Positions 26,564 to 37,532 of a stretch of DNA of 64,000 nucleotides are shown here, piece after piece. The stretch is from Roseateles sp. (GTDB taxonomy: Bacteria > Pseudomonadota > Gammaproteobacteria > Burkholderiales > Burkholderiaceae_C): positions 1-64,000 of the forward strand of contig JAEUPJ010000013.1 of the NCBI GenBank assembly GCA_016790285.1, written 5' to 3'. The notes beneath the pieces were generated by a model. It was not told the DNA's origin. It worked only from the letters and a program-made list of their open reading frames with translations, and did no database searches. Both the position numbers and the translations under genes were made by a program. How positions within the stretch are numbered: the first letter of the stretch is position 1; every line of letters begins with the position of its first letter.

Positions 26564-27528
26564 TGCCGGCCTGGCTGCGGCGCGCGCGCGCGTGGCCCGT
26601 GGTCCTGGTGCTCGCTGGGGCCGCGAGTGAGGGCCAGGTCGCCGAGCGATGCGCGCGCCGGGCCGCTGAAGCCTCGAGCAGCGCGGCCGCCCGGCAGGCG
26701 CCGCCCGCGGCGACCTTGTCCGCGCTCGCGCAGCGGCGTGACCTGCGCTCCGTGGCGGTGGCGGACTACCTGCTCGCTGCCTCCGGCGCACCCGAGGGTG
26801 GGCAGGCGCGCGAACGCCTGCAGGACCGCGCCCGCTCCTCGACCGACCCGATGCTGACCGTGCTCGCGCTGCACATGCCGTGTGTGACGCGGGGTTGCCG
26901 CAACATCGAGGCCGCGCAATGGTCGCGGCTGGAGCCCGACAACCTGCTGGCCTGGCTCGCGCTGCCGGACCGCAGCCGTGCGGATGGCCACTACCTGCTG
27001 CAGGAGGTGGACACCCACGTGCAGGCGGCCCGCAGCTACCGCGCCGAGTTCGACAGCGTGCTGGCCCGGCTGCCGCCCAGCGGCCTGTTCCTGCGCGAAC
27101 CCTGGAGCCTGCTGAACCTGAACGGGCTCGCACGGGCTTGCCAGTCGCCCAAGGAGGCGCTGACGGCGCAACGCTGCGAGAAGGTCGCCGACATGCTGTG
27201 GGCCGAAGGGGGTGCCACCGAGCGACTCACGGCACTGCTGCTCGGCCAGCAGGTGCTGGCCTGGCTGCCGGCACGCCGCGCCGTCTGGGAGCCCCGCCGT
27301 CTCGCGCTGGAGACGGCCACGCGGACGCCTGGACAGCCGTGGATGTTCCCGCTGGCGGTGCGTTGGGCGTCGTACACGGAGTTGTGTGATGCCCTTGTCC
27401 AGCCCCGCCGCGCGGACGGCCTGTTGCCCGGGGACTGGGAGCGTGCGCGCGGTGTCGTGGGAGCGGCCGGCTTTCGGCTGACGGACCTGCACCCACGCGT
27501 GCGGCCCGGCGGCGCTGCGCCACCGTGA
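26563..27528 (+). CDS. Unknown exported protein coupled to the AlgR-like regulator (paralogue 1)
   Basis: 321 residues, no family recognised. The N-terminus (MPAWLRRARAWPVVLVLAGAA) looks like a signal peptide or anchor. The body is Ala/Arg/Leu-rich and mostly helical. It contains CVTRGCRNIEAAQWSRLEP followed by WLAL, a pattern recurring in the next protein (C..GC..L.A..W..L.P....WL), and a later Cys-rich stretch (ACQSPKEALTAQRCEKVADML). The start overlaps the regulator stop (TGATG) and the stop overlaps the next gene (GTGA). Co-translation implies that it is an output or a sensor partner of the two-component pair. Confidence 0.8.
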   Translation: MPAWLRRARAWPVVLVLAGAASEGQVAERCARRAAEASSSAAARQAPPAATLSALAQRRDLRSVAVADYLLAASGAPEGGQARERLQDRARSSTDPMLTVLALHMPCVTRGCRNIEAAQWSRLEPDNLLAWLALPDRSRADGHYLLQEVDTHVQAARSYRAEFDSVLARLPPSGLFLREPWSLLNLNGLARACQSPKEALTAQRCEKVADMLWAEGGATERLTALLLGQQVLAWLPARRAVWEPRRLALETATRTPGQPWMFPLAVRWASYTELCDALVQPRRADGLLPGDWERARGVVGAAGFRLTDLHPRVRPGGAAPP

Positions 27529-28721
27529 AGCGCCGGCCCGGTTGGCGATGGTGGGCGGCTGGGCTGGCTGCCGTGCTGGCCTGCGGCCTCGGTGGGCTGG
27601 GCCTGGTGACTCGGGAACGTGAGCCGTTGCCCTTGGAGCAGGGCGGCGCCGGCGCAACGGGCAGCAGGCCCGAGACAGCATCACCGGCGGCGGCGTCAGC
27701 AGCGGCTCCGCACTTGGCTGCCCGGCCAGCCTCCCAGGGCGCCGCGCAGGCTGCCGACGCTGCGGCCGCGGCGGAGGATGACATCCCTCCAGAGGGCATG
27801 GAATTCTGTGGCGCCGGGCGCGTCAGCGCTGCCCAGTTGAGGCAGTGGAAACAGGACCCGGAGGTGGGCCGTGCCTGGATCGAGCAACACGACGGCGCCA
27901 ATGTCCAGCGTGCACAGGAAGCGCTCACGGCCCTGGCCGCCCGCCTGGCGGCCGGTGGTGAGCGCCAGCAGGTGGCGGCTCGCTTGCTGATGAGCGACCG
28001 TGAAGGCGCGGCCGCGCTGGCCGTGGCCAGCACCGACCCGCTCGCCTACCAGCTTGCCTACCAGAGCTGTGGCGCAAGCCAAGCGGTGACGGGCAGCCCG
28101 GGTTGCGGTCAGTTGTCGGCCACGCGGTGGGCGGCGCTGGACCCGACCGATGCCCGCCCGTGGCTGGACCTGCTGGCACAGGCCCACCGCGCAAACGATG
28201 GCCCCGGCATCGACACGGCGCTCTCGGCGGTGGCCGCCCGGCCCCGGCTGTCGCGCCAGGGTTTCCTGCTCGTGTCGCAACTGCTGCCCGTGCTGCCGCC
28301 GGGCATGGACCCGGTGCTGCGGGTGCACGTGCTGGCGCAGGCCGTCGGCATCGACATGGCGAGTGTCAGCTTGGGCTCGCTGCCGTTGCGCAAGGTCTGC
28401 ACCGATGCCCGCCTGGCCACGGCCGGCCGCGCAGCCACCTGCCAAGCCGCGGCCCGCCAGCTGTTGGCGGGCGCCAACGATCTGTGGGAAGCGGTCATCG
28501 CCCAGAAGCTGGCTGACCAGCTCGGCGTGCCGAAGGCCGAGCAGGCTCACAGCGCCGCGACCCTGCAGGCGGCTCAGCGTGCGTTGTCCGAGCGGGCCCT
28601 GCAGGGGGTGGGCGCCGACTGCGCGTCGCTGAAGGCGATGTCAGACGTTGTTGCCCGGCAGGCGTCCGAGGGCGAGCTGGCGATGGCACTGTCTCTGCTG
28701 CCTGCACCGCCCGCGCGCTGA
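27525..28721 (+). CDS. Unknown membrane-anchored protein (paralogue 2)
   Basis: 398 residues, no family recognised. The N-terminal anchor (WWAAGLAAVLACGLGGLGLV) is followed by a long Ala/Pro-rich linker (about 30-90) and a helical domain. The core SCGASQAVTGSPGCGQLSATRWAALDP followed by WLDLL aligns with the preceding protein, including both cysteines and the tryptophans, and a second stretch (TCQAAARQLLAGANDLWEAVIAQKLADQLG) matches as well. The two genes are therefore probably tandem paralogues. GTG start at 27525 within the GTGA overlap. Confidence 0.78.
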   Translation: MKRRPGWRWWAAGLAAVLACGLGGLGLVTREREPLPLEQGGAGATGSRPETASPAAASAAAPHLAARPASQGAAQAADAAAAAEDDIPPEGMEFCGAGRVSAAQLRQWKQDPEVGRAWIEQHDGANVQRAQEALTALAARLAAGGERQQVAARLLMSDREGAAALAVASTDPLAYQLAYQSCGASQAVTGSPGCGQLSATRWAALDPTDARPWLDLLAQAHRANDGPGIDTALSAVAARPRLSRQGFLLVSQLLPVLPPGMDPVLRVHVLAQAVGIDMASVSLGSLPLRKVCTDARLATAGRAATCQAAARQLLAGANDLWEAVIAQKLADQLGVPKAEQAHSAATLQAAQRALSERALQGVGADCASLKAMSDVVARQASEGELAMALSLLPAPPAR

Positions 28722-28838
28722 CGCCGTTTGTCCGCACTGCGCTGTAGGCGGCCACCTACCCCGGCCCGCGCGAGGTGCCGACAGGCCGACGCGGGGCCGA
28801 GGCCTACGCTGGCTGCATCCACAACTTCGGAGCCCGGC

Positions 28839-29912
28839 ATGAGAACCTGGACGCCCCTTTCCGCCACCACCCTGGCTTTCGCCCTCCTGGCCAGCGCGCC
28901 GCTTTGGCCCCAGCCTGCCGAGGCCCAACGCACGACCCGCACCGCGGCCGCGCCCCTTCGCGTGACGGGTTTCGATGTCGAGCAGGTGGACCGGCTCGAG
29001 CCGGGCGCGGAGCTGAACTTCACGGTCTGGGGAACGCCGGGCGCTGCGGTGCTGGTGCAGATCGACGGCACGCGCCGCACGGTGCGGCTCGACGAAACCA
29101 GCGCCGGCCGCTACCAGGGCAGCTACGTGGTCGCCCGCTCGGACCGCATCGGGCCGGAGTCACGCGTGCATGCCAACCTGCGCCGCGACAACCGGGTGGC
29201 AACCGCGCTGCTCGGCGAGTCGCTGCAGGTGGGCTGGGCCGTGCCGGGCGAGGCGGCCGTGATGCCGGAGATCCAGTCCGTGGCCGTCGTGCGCGAGCCG
29301 GGGCGCGGCCGCACCGAAGCGCTGCGCTACACCGTGCGCGGCACGCCGGGCGGCCAGGCCTCGGTGCAGCTGCAGGGCAGCCAGCCACAGACCGTGGTGC
29401 TGGAGGAAGTGCGCGCGGGTGAATACGCGGGCACCTATGTGCTGCCCGCAGGCGCCTGGATCGACACCGAGCGGCCGCTTGTGGCGCTGCTGCGCTCCGG
29501 TGACCGCAGCGTTCGCAGCACCCTGCCCAACGCCTATGCTGGCTTGAACCTCAGCTCGCGACGTGATCAGGCCTGCTTCGACTGCGCCACGGTGCAGGCC
29601 ATCAACGCCGTCACCGTGGACGGCGAGGGCCGGGTGCTCGGCACGGTGGCCGGTGGCGTGCTCGGTGCCGTCGTGGGCAGCCAGTTCGGCAAGGGCGATG
29701 GCCGCACCGCGGCCGGCGTGGCGGGTGCGGTCGGCGGCGCCTTGCTGGGCCGCGAGATCCAGAAGCGCCAGAACCAGCGCACGCAGTACGAAGTGCTCGT
29801 GCGCATGAACGACGGCCAGCAGCGCACAGTGATTTACGCCGACTCGCCCAACCTGCGCGTGGGTGACCGCGTGCGCGTGGCGGGCGACACGCTGGAGCCG
29901 CTGCCGCGCTGA
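28839..29912 (+). CDS. Exported protein with duplicated beta-rich domain and glycine-zipper segment
   Basis: 357 residues with a signal peptide (about 1-29, ending AEA). Two homologous units follow: about 35-110 (VTGFDVEQVDRLEPGAELNFTVWGTPGAAVLVQIDG..., GRYQGSYVV) and about 140-215 (EALRYTVRGTPGGQASVQLQG..., GEYAGTYVL), probably Ig-like beta domains. A glycine-zipper stretch (about 265-305; GTVAGGVLGAVVGSQFGKGDGRTAAGVAGAVGGALLG) resembles 17-kDa surface antigen or SlyB-like outer-membrane segments. The C-terminal tail is a small SH3-like region. Likely an envelope protein. It lies 117 bases after the AlgZR-linked genes and is convergent with the kinase. Confidence 0.82.
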   Translation: MRTWTPLSATTLAFALLASAPLWPQPAEAQRTTRTAAAPLRVTGFDVEQVDRLEPGAELNFTVWGTPGAAVLVQIDGTRRTVRLDETSAGRYQGSYVVARSDRIGPESRVHANLRRDNRVATALLGESLQVGWAVPGEAAVMPEIQSVAVVREPGRGRTEALRYTVRGTPGGQASVQLQGSQPQTVVLEEVRAGEYAGTYVLPAGAWIDTERPLVALLRSGDRSVRSTLPNAYAGLNLSSRRDQACFDCATVQAINAVTVDGEGRVLGTVAGGVLGAVVGSQFGKGDGRTAAGVAGAVGGALLGREIQKRQNQRTQYEVLVRMNDGQQRTVIYADSPNLRVGDRVRVAGDTLEPLPR

Positions 29913-29917
29913 GTGGC

Positions 29918-32605
29918 CTACCGCGCTCGGCGCGTGAGCTGGTCGTAGCGGCGGCGCAGCGGCGACTCCGCGCTCAGCGCAGCCGCAGCCGGCGCGAGTT
30001 CGGCCAGCAGCGCTTCAGCCCGGCCCGGTTCGCCCGCCTGCGCCAAGGCCGCGTGCCAGCGCAGGCCCGGCGCCACCCGGCCTGGGTGACCCGGCGGCAG
30101 CATGGCGGCCGTGGCGCTCCAGGCCTGCCCGCCGAGCGCCAGGGCCTCGGCCGTGCGCTGCTGGCCACGTGCCTGTTCGGCCTGCAGTTGCTGCCATTGC
30201 ACGCGCTGCACGCCGTATAGCGCCGACTGCGCGGCGGCGACCTCGGCGAGCGACTGGGCAGCCAGTGCCCATTGGCCCGTCGCCTGCTCGTGCTCGGCGC
30301 GCAGCAGCAAGGCGGCGAGCCGGTCGGTGTCTTCGGCTTCGCGCTGCCCGCGCTCCTGCCAGAGCAGCGCCAGCTCGCCGGCGGCGGCTTCCTGCCGGCC
30401 CTGGCGCAGCAGCCAGCGCACGTACACCGCACGGGTCGCCTGCGCCCCGGTGGCTTCGGCGCGGCCATGCAGCTGCAGGCGTTCGGCCAGTGCGGCCTTG
30501 AGCAGTTCGCCGGCTTGCGGGCTGTCCTGCGCCAGCCGCAGCCGCGCCAGCTGCAGCCGGGCATTGGCCAGAGGGATGGTGGCCTTGCCGTTGGCGCGCT
30601 CGAGCTGGGCCTGCAGGGCCGCAGTCAGCAGCGGCTCGGCGTCTTGCAGCAGCCCGGCGTCCAGCAGCAGCGTGCCCAGCTCGCCCCGCATCTCGGGCAG
30701 GAAGGCGCTGCGCGGGCCGTAGATGCGCTCATACACCGCCAATGCCTCGCGCGCCAGCACCAGCCCGGCGTCGAACTGGCCCTGCTCCACAAGCAGCCGC
30801 GCAAGCTGCCGCTGCGAGCTCAGCACCGATTCGTCGCCAGACTTGATCTCCCGCTTGATGGCCAGGGAGCGCCGGAACAGGCGTTCGGCCTCGGCCAGCT
30901 CGCCGGCGCGCCAGGCCACGCGGGCCAGGTTGTGCATCACCTGGGCGGCGTTGAGGCTCGACTCGCCTTCGGTGTCCACACGGCGGGCGAGCGAGGACAC
31001 GAGCAGCCGCCGTGCCTCGCGCAGCTGGCCGAGGTTGGTGAGGCTCACGCCCAGCCGGTTCTCGGCGTTGGCGATGCGGCCGATGTCGGGCGGGCGGCGC
31101 TCGGAGGCCAGGGCCAGGGCGCGCCGGGCCGGGGCGATGGCTTCCTGGGGCCGGCCGGAATTGGCGTAGGCGAGCGCGAGGTTGGCCTGCAGCCGCTCCT
31201 CTTCGTCGGGGTCGATGGCAGGGTTCTTGAGCCCCTGCTCGAACATTTCCGCCGCACGGGGTACCTGGCCGAGCTTCTCGTAGACCTCGCCCAGCACCGC
31301 CTGCAGGCGTGCGCGCTGGGCGGGTTGGTCCTTGAGGGAGTCGGCCAGCTTGGCGCGGCCCTTGTCGATGAGCTCCAGCGCCGTCACGTCGTGGCGGGAG
31401 CCGGTGGCCGGGTCGGCGCCCTGAAAGAGGGCGATGACGAAACGGCTGACCTCCCGCGTGGTGCGGGCCTCGGCCTCGGCCCGGTCGCGCTGCGCGATGA
31501 GGCTGAGCGTGAAGGCGGCGCTGCCCGCCACCATCGAGCTGCCGACGAGCACCCAGGGCCAGCGCCTGCGCAGCCACTTGGCCGTGACATAACCCGTGCT
31601 GCGCGGCACGGCCGCCAGCGGCAGGTGGGCGCGAAAGCGTCGCAGGTCGGTGAGCAGGCCGCTCACGTCGAGGTAGCGATCGGCCGGCAGGGGGGCGGTC
31701 GCGTGCGTCACGATGGCCTGCAGCTCGCGCTCGCGCGGCAAGGGCGCGAGCGGCTTGAGCAGCTCGTCGAGCATGCGGCCGAGGCTGAAGATGTCGGACG
31801 CGGGCGTGGCCGCCTCGCCCGCCTGCTGCTCGGGGCTGGCGTAGCGCGGCGTGAGGCCGGCGCTGCTGGTGTTGTCGCCGTCCTCCTGGCCGTCGAGGTG
31901 GGCGATGCCGAAGTCCAGCAGCATGGCGCGGCCGTCGGCGCCCACCAGCACATTGCCGGGCTTGATGTCGCAATGCACGATCAGCTGGCGGTGCGCATGC
32001 GCGACGGCGGTGCAGACCTGCTCGAACAGCGCCAGCCGGGCCTCCAGCCCGAGGCTGTGGGCCTCGCAGTAGCGGTCGATGCGCTCGCCGTCGATGTACT
32101 CCATGACGAGGTAGGGCCGCCCGCGCGGCGTGGTGCCGCCGTCGATCAGCCGGGCGATGTGCGGGTGGTTCAGCGAGGCGAGGATCTGGCGCTCGCGCGC
32201 CAGCTGCGCCAGCGCGTCCGGCGTGGACCAGCCCAGCAGCAGCTTGATCGCCGCGCGCTGCTTGTAGTGGCCATCGCTGCGCTCGGCGAGGTACACCCGC
32301 CCCATGCCGCCGTGGCCCAGTTCGGCGGCCAGTGTCCAGGCGCCGAGGCGGTCCCCGGGCTTGAGTTCGGGGGCGTCGGCCTCCAGTGCCGCAGCCTTGA
32401 GCGCCGCGACCGGGGCCGAGAAGGCGGTGGCCTCGGCGCGGTCGGCTTCGAGCATGGCCCAGACGCGTCGGCGCACGCCCTCGTCGGCTTCGCAGACCTG
32501 CAGCTGTGCGAGCTGCTCGGCCGGGTCCTCGATGTCGCAGACGGCGTTGAACAGCGCCTTGACCCGGGCGTGCTCGCTCGCCGTGTCGCCGGCCGGGGCG
32601 GTCAT
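29918..32605 (-). CDS. Ser/Thr protein kinase with TPR-like repeats, coupled to ECF sigma factor
   Basis: 895 residues. Kinase domain about 87-340: glycine loop ELGHGGMGRVYLAE, Lys121 (AAIK), catalytic loop VHCDIKPGNVL with Asp213, DFG at 231-233, and APE-like YASPEQ. The HRD motif reads HCD, a non-RD kinase, which suggests no activation-loop switch. One TM segment (about 349-371) is followed by about 500 residues of helical TPR-type repeats outside the membrane. The ATG at 32605 overlaps the sigma-factor stop (TGATG). Such kinases are thought to control the adjacent sigma factor; the signal is unknown. The frame open to 32911 is upstream shadow. Confidence 0.9.
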   Translation of the reverse strand: MTAPAGDTASEHARVKALFNAVCDIEDPAEQLAQLQVCEADEGVRRRVWAMLEADRAEATAFSAPVAALKAAALEADAPELKPGDRLGAWTLAAELGHGGMGRVYLAERSDGHYKQRAAIKLLLGWSTPDALAQLARERQILASLNHPHIARLIDGGTTPRGRPYLVMEYIDGERIDRYCEAHSLGLEARLALFEQVCTAVAHAHRQLIVHCDIKPGNVLVGADGRAMLLDFGIAHLDGQEDGDNTSSAGLTPRYASPEQQAGEAATPASDIFSLGRMLDELLKPLAPLPRERELQAIVTHATAPLPADRYLDVSGLLTDLRRFRAHLPLAAVPRSTGYVTAKWLRRRWPWVLVGSSMVAGSAAFTLSLIAQRDRAEAEARTTREVSRFVIALFQGADPATGSRHDVTALELIDKGRAKLADSLKDQPAQRARLQAVLGEVYEKLGQVPRAAEMFEQGLKNPAIDPDEEERLQANLALAYANSGRPQEAIAPARRALALASERRPPDIGRIANAENRLGVSLTNLGQLREARRLLVSSLARRVDTEGESSLNAAQVMHNLARVAWRAGELAEAERLFRRSLAIKREIKSGDESVLSSQRQLARLLVEQGQFDAGLVLAREALAVYERIYGPRSAFLPEMRGELGTLLLDAGLLQDAEPLLTAALQAQLERANGKATIPLANARLQLARLRLAQDSPQAGELLKAALAERLQLHGRAEATGAQATRAVYVRWLLRQGRQEAAAGELALLWQERGQREAEDTDRLAALLLRAEHEQATGQWALAAQSLAEVAAAQSALYGVQRVQWQQLQAEQARGQQRTAEALALGGQAWSATAAMLPPGHPGRVAPGLRWHAALAQAGEPGRAEALLAELAPAAAALSAESPLRRRYDQLTRRAR

Positions 32606-33183
32606 CAGGCTTCCAGCTCGCGACCGAGCTGCTCGGCCAGCCAGGCGCGGCCGAAGCGCAGCTCGCGGTCGATGGTGCGGGTGGAGACCTCCATCACCTC
32701 GGCGATGTCGTCGCGGCTGAGGCTCGTGAAGTAGGTCATCTGCAGCACCTGCATGGCACGCGGGTCGATGGTCTCGAGCTGCTGCAGCAGCCGGTCCAGC
32801 GTGAGCACGTCCGCCGCCATCGACTCCTCGCCCACCGACAGGCCGCTGAGCGTGAGCTTGAGCGCGCCGCCGCCGCGTTTGTCGCGCAGCCGGGCGCGGG
32901 CGTGGTCGCACAGCACGCTGCGCATGGTGAGCGAGACAGTGCCGAAGAAGTGGGCGCGGCTTTGCCAGTCCTGCTGCGGCGTGGCCATGAGGCGCAGTAG
33001 CGCCTCGCTGACCACATCTCCGCGGCTCAGGGAGGCGTCGTTCGCGGCGCGCAGGCGCGAGGCGGCCATGCGCAACAGGTCGCGGTGCAGGGTGCGAACG
33101 AGGCGGTCGAAGGCATCGCTGCTGCCGCCTTTCCAGGCTTGCAGCAGTTGGGTGAGGTCCTCGGTGTCATCAGCCGGTTGCAT
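32605..33183 (-). CDS. ECF-type sigma factor of the kinase-associated group
   Basis: A 192-residue alternative sigma factor resembling TIGR02999 (ECF sigma factors encoded beside Ser/Thr kinases). Region 2 is visible as DAFDRLVRTLHRDLLRMAASRLR through VVSEALLRLMATPQQDWQSRAHFFGTVSLTMRSVLCDHARARLRDKRG, and region 4 as LEXX-like LLQQLETIDPRAMQVLQMTYFTSLSRDDIAEVMEVSTRTIDRELRFGRAWL. There is no anti-sigma factor gene; the coupled kinase probably replaces it. Confidence 0.9.
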   Translation of the reverse strand: MQPADDTEDLTQLLQAWKGGSSDAFDRLVRTLHRDLLRMAASRLRAANDASLSRGDVVSEALLRLMATPQQDWQSRAHFFGTVSLTMRSVLCDHARARLRDKRGGGALKLTLSGLSVGEESMAADVLTLDRLLQQLETIDPRAMQVLQMTYFTSLSRDDIAEVMEVSTRTIDRELRFGRAWLAEQLGRELEA

Positions 33184-33270
33184 GCGGCGCCGAGTGTAGT
33201 CAGCGCAGGCGCGGCCTTGAGAAGCCTGTTGAGGCGACGGGTGACCCGGGAGGCCGCGAGCCTCGCGGCG

Positions 33271-36066
<2,796 letters not shown>

Positions 36067-36156
36067 GGCGGGCGTCCGGAAGAGGAATTGCTATAGGAGA
36101 AGTAACGGAGTTACCTCCGCGTGACTCTAGCAGTTTCCTCCCCGGCATGGGCCCCC

Positions 36157-37428
36157 TCACTGCGCGGGCGGGCTGGCGGTGAAGCCGTCAGTCAGGGTGC
36201 GCAGGAAGGCCACGATGTCTGCCGCGTCCTGCGGCGTGATGGCAGGCGCCTGGCCCGCACGCCGGAACGGTGCGCCTTGCTGCACGTTGGTGCGCAGCGT
36301 GGCCGGCAGATCGTTGTAGAGCTGCACCTGGCCATTCACGACCGGATACCAGCGGGCCGGATCGATGTCCCGCGTCGCATAGAACGCGACGACGTCTTCG
36401 AGCGTGGCGAAGCTCGCGTTGTGAAAGTACGGCGCAGTCAGCGCCACGTTGCGCAGGGTGGGTGTGCGGAAGTGGCCACAAAAGTCGGTGCGGCCGGCGA
36501 GGTCGCTGCGCTGCGGGCCGCACAGCCCCAGGTCGAAGAAGGCCGGGTTGGCGGTGGCCTGGCTGCGGTTGCGGGGTACCCCGAGGGCGTGATAGCTGAA
36601 GTTGGTGAACAGGGCACGGCCCACGCCGGCGGTGGGCCGGCTGTCGTGGCAGCTGGCGCAGTTGCCGCGCTGCGGGTCGTTGAAGGCGGCCAGACCGCGC
36701 TGCTCCTGCGCGGTGAAGGTGGCGCGGCCGTCCTGCACGGCGTCGAACTTGCTCGTGAAGGGGTGAAAGCGTGCGTCGTCCGCCTGGAAGCGGGCCAGGG
36801 CGGTGGTGGCGGCGTCCACCAGCTGCTCGTCGGTGGCGGCCGCAGGCAGGCTGGCGGCGGCGCGCAGGTCCGCGGCGTAGGGCAGGGCGCGCAGACGCGT
36901 GGCCAGGGCAGCGACGTCGGCGTTGGCCATCTCGTCTGCATTGAAGAGGGGGCCGCGGGCCTGCTCGGCGCGGGTGCTGGCGCGGCCGTCCCAGAACAGG
37001 CCGCCACGCGGGCGGCCCTGGGCGTCGAAGCGGAAGGCGCCGGCCTGGTCGAGGTAGCGCACGCTCGGCGAGCTGCGCAGGCCTTGGTGGCTGCCATCGG
37101 CGCCGCCCAGGGGCAGGAAGGTGCCCGCAGCGTCTGCGTGACCTCGGGCTTCGGCGTGGCAGGAGGCGCAGGCGAGCGTGCCGCTGGCCGAGAGGCGGCT
37201 GTCGTCGAACAGGCGGCTGCCCACCTCGGCCAGCGTCGGCACCGGCACGGGGGCGGGCTGCGGTGTGCGTGGCGGGCGGATGGCGGCGGCGTCGGCCGTG
37301 GCGTCCTGGGTGGTGGTGGCGGCCTCCGGCGTGCCTCCGCCGCCGCCGCAGCCTGCAAGCGGAATCGTCAGCAGGGCCGAAAGCAGCAGGGCAGGCAGGG
37401 CATGCCGACATGGGCGGGAGTGGGTCAT
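36157..37428 (-). CDS. Di-heme cytochrome c peroxidase/MauG-like lipoprotein
   Basis: 423 residues. A lipobox (LTIPLAGC, Cys27) is followed by a Gly/Pro-rich linker and a di-haem peroxidase domain with haem motifs CASCH at 87-91 and CASCH at 257-261. Further matches: FWDGRASTRAEQARGPLFN, FTNFSYHALGVPRN and RTPTLRNVALTAPYFHN. Such proteins reduce peroxide in the periplasm or modify proteins oxidatively (MauG). ATG 37428 has GAGGAG upstream; the frame is open to 37890 without support. It is divergent from a BaeS/R-like pair that may regulate it. Confidence 0.92.
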   Translation of the reverse strand: MTHSRPCRHALPALLLSALLTIPLAGCGGGGGTPEAATTTQDATADAAAIRPPRTPQPAPVPVPTLAEVGSRLFDDSRLSASGTLACASCHAEARGHADAAGTFLPLGGADGSHQGLRSSPSVRYLDQAGAFRFDAQGRPRGGLFWDGRASTRAEQARGPLFNADEMANADVAALATRLRALPYAADLRAAASLPAAATDEQLVDAATTALARFQADDARFHPFTSKFDAVQDGRATFTAQEQRGLAAFNDPQRGNCASCHDSRPTAGVGRALFTNFSYHALGVPRNRSQATANPAFFDLGLCGPQRSDLAGRTDFCGHFRTPTLRNVALTAPYFHNASFATLEDVVAFYATRDIDPARWYPVVNGQVQLYNDLPATLRTNVQQGAPFRRAGQAPAITPQDAADIVAFLRTLTDGFTASPPAQ

Positions 37429-37490
37429 GGCGTCTCCTCGTTGTGGGGTGCCGCCAGCTTCCCGCCGGAGGTGGTGGCCAGCATGGAGAA

Positions 37491-37513
37491 ACTGTGGAGG
37501 CCGCCTCCACAGT
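37491..37513. promoter_or_regulatory. Perfect interrupted palindrome between the di-heme peroxidase and BaeS/R-like genes
   Basis: Two perfect 11-base arms, ACTGTGGAGGC and GCCTCCACAGT, are separated by a single C. The site lies in the 104-base divergent gap, 20 bases before the kinase start. It could be an operator for autoregulation. OmpR-type regulators usually prefer direct repeats, so a different regulator or a short RNA hairpin is also possible. Confidence 0.5.
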
Positions 37514-37532
37514 TGCCCGGCAAGATGCACAC

